Shown here piece by piece: positions 6,088 through 8,741 of a stretch of 8,741 bases of DNA. The stretch is from assembly GCA_050050615.1 (NCBI GenBank), contig JASFTV010000135.1:1-8741 (forward strand), given 5' to 3'. This DNA comes from JASFTV01 sp050050615 (GTDB lineage: Bacteria > Desulfobacterota > DSM-4660 > Desulfatiglandales > HGW-15). The position numbers and the translations under genes are program-made. How positions within the stretch are numbered: the stretch's first letter is position 1; each line of letters opens with the position of its first letter. The notes under the pieces are model-generated. The model did not search any database, was not told the origin of the DNA, and was given only the letters and a program-made list of their open reading frames with translations.

Positions 6088-6270
6088 CCCCGCCCACAGG
6101 GCGGGGCATCTTCACAACCGGAAAATGCCTCGCATTTTCCAGAAAGCTGCCATCGACGGCTTCAGAGCGAAATGGGTTCAACCCATTTCGCGTTTTGAAA
6201 ACCTCGGGGGGCAAGCCCCCTGCACCCCACAAAAAAGACGCGCCATTCACCCCCGCCCTTCCGGACGGGG
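6088..6270. repeat. Array of six hairpins, possible palindrome-type mobile remnant
   Basis: Six perfect or near-perfect hairpins follow each other: CCCCGCCC/GGGCGGGG (6088-6095 with 6099-6106), GGAAAATGC/GCATTTTCC (6120-6128 with 6132-6140), GCGAAATGGGTT/AACCCATTTCGC (6167-6178 with 6180-6191, one unpaired base), GTTTT/AAAAC (6192-6196 with 6198-6202), GGGGGC/GCCCCC (6207-6212 with 6215-6220) and CCCCGCCC/GGACGGGG (6251-6258 with 6263-6270, one mismatch). The first and last hairpins have the same left arm, so they bound the array like matching ends. Non-autonomous IS200/IS605-type elements and REP clusters carry such subterminal hairpins; no TnpA or TnpB gene is here. The GT9 ribosome binding site begins only about 20 bases after the array. 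The pairings are seen directly; the mobile origin is inferred. Confidence 0.65.
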
Positions 6271-6303
6271 CTCTCTGCCGCGGTTTTTGGAGTTCAACAA
6301 GTT

Positions 6304-7236
6304 TTGAAGCTTTTGGTCATCAGACCGGCTGCACTGGGCGATACACTGATGCTGATGCCAGCCATCGTTCAGATGAGGCTTACACAGGAGGTCATCCTGG
6401 TGGGCAGATCGCCAGGTCTCGACTACCTCAGACCTCATGTGCATGCTTGCTTCGACTATGAGGGCCGGGCATGGCATAGGCTCTTTCTGGAAAGGCCTGA
6501 CAAGGGTCAAGGGCTCCCCATACCTTCTGTGGACCTTGCGATAGGTTTTCTTCAAGATCCTCAGGGCACCGTGAAAAGCAATCTTAAGACCTACCTCCCC
6601 AGTATTCCAATCTATCTATTTCCACCATTTCCGCCTGAAGGGAGGAAGGTCCATGTGGCTTTCTATTTGGCCGAGTGTCTTCAGGCGGCGGGATGTGACA
6701 TTGACCCCTCAAAATCGCTTGAGAATGCATGTCACCGACCCCCTTTTCAGGATGAGGCGCCACTCATCACCACCAAAAAGAGGATTGTCTTTCATCCAGG
6801 TTCGGGCGGGGAGAAAAAAAATCACCCCCCGGATTTCTGGCTGGATCTGATCACGGCCTTGAGAGAGCCCCTCTTCTCTCAGAGGGAAGCATTCACGGTG
6901 CTCCTAGGCCCGGCTGAAGACCTTCTCCATTCATTCTATCGAAAAAGCCTGGAAAACAAGAAGGTGGAGGTCGTCTCCTTTCCTGAAAGGGACGAACTCT
7001 TTTCCTTACTGAAAAAAGCGTCCCTTTACATCGGACACGACAGCGGCATCACGCACCTCGCAGCGATGTGTGGAACACCGACCATTGCCCTTTTCAAAGG
7101 GACCTCAGTCTTTCAGTGGAGACCGTTGGGACCTGAAGTCAGGGTGATCGAAAACAAAGAAAGCAGTCCCAGCCTTGTCGCTGAAGTCCTCGAAGCAGCA
7201 GGTGAACTGTTTGGCAAGACGACAAATCATCGTTGA
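6304..7236 (+). CDS. Glycosyltransferase family 9 (heptosyltransferase-like)
   Basis: A 310-residue GT-B enzyme of the ADP-heptose:LPS heptosyltransferase group, acting at the cytosolic face of the inner membrane to extend LPS core or another surface glycan from a nucleotide sugar. The N-terminus KLLVIRPAALGDTLMLMPA (2-20) is the acceptor-domain signature. FHPGSGGEKKNHP (163-175) starts the C-terminal Rossmann domain. GHDSGITHLAAMCGTPTIAL (244-263) followed by FQWRPLG (270-276) is the donor-binding signature. It is shorter than usual (about 330-360). The start codon is TTG at 6304: no ATG or GTG gives the full signature, and GGAG lies 11 bases upstream, a long but usable spacing. It follows the hairpin array closely. 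tilS lies 84 bp downstream on the same strand. Not being inside an LPS cluster, its precise acceptor cannot be named. Confidence 0.87.
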   Translation: MKLLVIRPAALGDTLMLMPAIVQMRLTQEVILVGRSPGLDYLRPHVHACFDYEGRAWHRLFLERPDKGQGLPIPSVDLAIGFLQDPQGTVKSNLKTYLPSIPIYLFPPFPPEGRKVHVAFYLAECLQAAGCDIDPSKSLENACHRPPFQDEAPLITTKKRIVFHPGSGGEKKNHPPDFWLDLITALREPLFSQREAFTVLLGPAEDLLHSFYRKSLENKKVEVVSFPERDELFSLLKKASLYIGHDSGITHLAAMCGTPTIALFKGTSVFQWRPLGPEVRVIENKESSPSLVAEVLEAAGELFGKTTNHR

Positions 7237-7247
7237 ATATCAGCATA

Positions 7248-7277
7248 TTGACTGTAACTGGCAGGCATAATTATGTT
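7248..7277 (+). promoter_or_regulatory. Candidate promoter for tilS
   Basis: TTGACT (7248-7253, five of six) and TATGTT (7272-7277, four of six) are 18 bp apart. A 10-bp palindrome CATAATTATG (7266-7275) overlaps the -10. It lies in the 84-bp gap after the GT9 gene, so tilS may be transcribed independently as well as by readthrough. Predicted leader is about 37 bases. Confidence 0.45.
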
Positions 7278-7320
7278 ATGATCTTAACGACTGAAAAGAG
7301 CATTCCTTATTGAAAGACCC

Positions 7321-8709
7321 GTGAACCCGATCATAAACATCCAAAAGAAGGTCAGAGAGACCATTTCCCGTTACGGCATGATCGATTCCGGAGATCTGCT
7401 TATTGTGGCCGTCTCCGGGGGACCTGACTCCGTGTGTCTCTTGGACATCCTCAATGAATTCATGGATGAATTGGGTATCGATCTTGTCGTTGCCCACTAT
7501 GATCACGGGTTGAGACCGGCTGAAGATGAAACCGAGACCAAGTTTGTTCGAAGCTTGGCAAAATCCATGTCCCTTCCCTTTGAGACCGAAAAAACCTCCT
7601 TTCTTGGAAAAAATGATGTCTCCCCCGAAGAAGCGGCTAGGACTGCAAGGTACACGTTCCTTGAAAAGGTGAGGAAAAAGCACGATGCCCAAAAAATCGC
7701 CTTGGGTCACAACCTGAACGACCAGGCTGAAACGATTCTCATGAGGCTTTTGAGAGGGAGCGGTCTTTCGGGTCTATCCGGTATCCCTCCATGCAGGAAC
7801 ACGACAATCATTAGACCACTCATCGAAGTGGAACGCCAGGAGATAGAAGATTACTTAAAGGCGCGAAAGCTCTCATCCGTCACCGACAGCTCTAACCTTG
7901 AGCAAAAGTACCTTAGAAATAGAATCCGGCTAGAATTGATGCCGATGCTAAAAAGCTATCAGCCTCGGCTCATTGCACACCTCGGACATGTGGCCGAAGT
8001 CCTTAGAGATGAAAACGACTATTTGGAGCGCGTCACCGAAAACTGGCTGGATGAGGAAGCTGAAACAGTGACGGAGGCCGACATTTCCATACCCATAGCA
8101 TCTTTCCTGGATCTGCCAGCTCCTCTCAGGAAGCGGGCTACAAGGCAACTCATCAAGAAAATCAGGAAAAATCTGCGCAGAATAAGCCGAGATCACATAG
8201 AATCGATCTATCAGCTGGCACAAGCGGACAGGCCCCAGGGGCTCCTAGACTTGCCGGATGGTCTCACCATAAAGAAAACGTATGATCGTTTGACCTTTAC
8301 AGCTGCCGATCCAAAAAGGCCGGGGCATTTCCACTATCTTTTGGAGGGGCCAGGGACCTTTCACCTGGAAAAGATCGGCAAAACCATTTCATTGGTAGAA
8401 ATTGAAAAGCCTAAGGACCTGAACCTGGCGCACTCCCAATGGACCGCTTATGTGGATGCGGACAAACTCCGATATCCTATCCTTGTGAGAAACTTCAGAC
8501 CTGGGGATCGGTTCATCCCCCTAGGCATGAAGGGACACAAGAAGGTTAAGGACTTTTTCGTGGATCTCAAAATCCCCACGGAACTCAGACGACTCACCCC
8601 GATCCTGCTCAGCGAAGACACACCTGTATGGATTTCTGGCTTCCGAATTGACGACAGATTCAAAGTCACCCCCAAGACCAAAAGGATCTTGAAGATTACC
8701 CTGAATTAG
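7321..8709 (+). CDS. tilS: tRNA(Ile)-lysidine synthase TilS
   Basis: A 462-residue enzyme that uses ATP and lysine to convert C34 of the CAU-anticodon tRNA-Ile into lysidine, changing both its codon reading (AUA) and its charging. It is essential in most bacteria. The PP-loop is SGGPDS (32-37). AHYDHGLR (58-65), EEAAR with ARY (103-111) and GHNLNDQAET (129-138) complete the N-type ATPase site, and LRNRIRLELMP near 200 is typical. The usual HxxDDQAET reads HNLNDQAET here, with Asn133 in place of the first Asp. The central substrate domain covers about 220-330 and the C-terminal domain has FRPGDRFIPLGMKG (about 391-404) and KDFFVDLKIP. Length is normal for the long form (about 430-470). The start is GTG at 7321 with only a weak GAAAG site; it gives the expected N-terminus. 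Closing TTGACA at 8730 suggests a new unit follows. Confidence 0.95.
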   Translation: MNPIINIQKKVRETISRYGMIDSGDLLIVAVSGGPDSVCLLDILNEFMDELGIDLVVAHYDHGLRPAEDETETKFVRSLAKSMSLPFETEKTSFLGKNDVSPEEAARTARYTFLEKVRKKHDAQKIALGHNLNDQAETILMRLLRGSGLSGLSGIPPCRNTTIIRPLIEVERQEIEDYLKARKLSSVTDSSNLEQKYLRNRIRLELMPMLKSYQPRLIAHLGHVAEVLRDENDYLERVTENWLDEEAETVTEADISIPIASFLDLPAPLRKRATRQLIKKIRKNLRRISRDHIESIYQLAQADRPQGLLDLPDGLTIKKTYDRLTFTAADPKRPGHFHYLLEGPGTFHLEKIGKTISLVEIEKPKDLNLAHSQWTAYVDADKLRYPILVRNFRPGDRFIPLGMKGHKKVKDFFVDLKIPTELRRLTPILLSEDTPVWISGFRIDDRFKVTPKTKRILKITLN

Positions 8710-8729
8710 TATTCTGTATCGCAAATAAC

Positions 8730-8735
8730 TTGACA
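8730..8735 (+). promoter_or_regulatory. Consensus -35 box at the right edge
   Basis: TTGACA matches the sigma70 -35 consensus exactly, 21 bases after the tilS stop. The -10 would lie beyond the window end. In many related bacteria tilS is followed by ftsH, so this may be the ftsH promoter; the window does not show it. Confidence 0.35.
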
Positions 8736-8741
8736 TATTTC

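Noticed and set aside
6206..6240. GC-rich stem near an A-run, considered as an intrinsic terminator
   Set aside because: The stem is followed by about ten mixed bases before the A-run, and no T-run follows directly on either strand. The stem is better explained as one unit of the hairpin array.

Overview
The window reads as chromosomal DNA from a Gram-negative bacterium of roughly balanced base composition. The gene set fits Desulfobacterota (the former Deltaproteobacteria): a MoxR/VWA pair, a GT9 heptosyltransferase-type enzyme that implies an LPS-like outer envelope, HtpX, a DUF1846 protein and TilS. The lineage is an inference from protein style and gene mix. No rRNA, tRNA, CRISPR array, phage gene or intact transposase is visible.

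Layout. (1) Positions 1-1856, minus strand: a MoxR-type AAA+ ATPase gene followed by a VWA-domain (CoxE-like) gene that runs off the left edge. A near-consensus promoter (TTGACA, 17 bp, TATATT) stands upstream of the ATPase, and the VWA ribosome binding site lies in a small hairpin. (2) 1886-2470, plus strand: an unrecognised 194-residue protein, divergent from the MoxR operon. (3) 2648-4165, minus strand: a DUF1846 (UPF0371) protein with a candidate promoter about 120 bp upstream. (4) 4166-4833: 668 bp without a credible gene, holding a long nested inverted repeat (29-base arms with one mismatch). (5) 4834-5754, minus strand: the membrane zinc protease HtpX, with several palindromes in its leader. 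(6) 5755-6303: 549 non-coding bp, ending in a run of six hairpins with similar GC-rich hairpins at the two ends. (7) 6304-7236, plus strand: a GT9 glycosyltransferase that appears to start at TTG. (8) 7321-8709, plus strand: tilS, with its own candidate promoter. A fresh TTGACA at the right edge probably opens the next transcription unit.

How the genes fit together. MoxR and the VWA protein very likely act as one chaperone-like ATPase/adaptor pair. HtpX is membrane protein quality control. TilS is essential tRNA-Ile decoding. The GT9 enzyme probably adds sugars to surface glycans. No single pathway unites them. The best candidates for undescribed biology are the two structured non-coding regions, the unrecognised gene sharing a promoter region with the MoxR/VWA operon, and the poorly understood MoxR/VWA and DUF1846 proteins.
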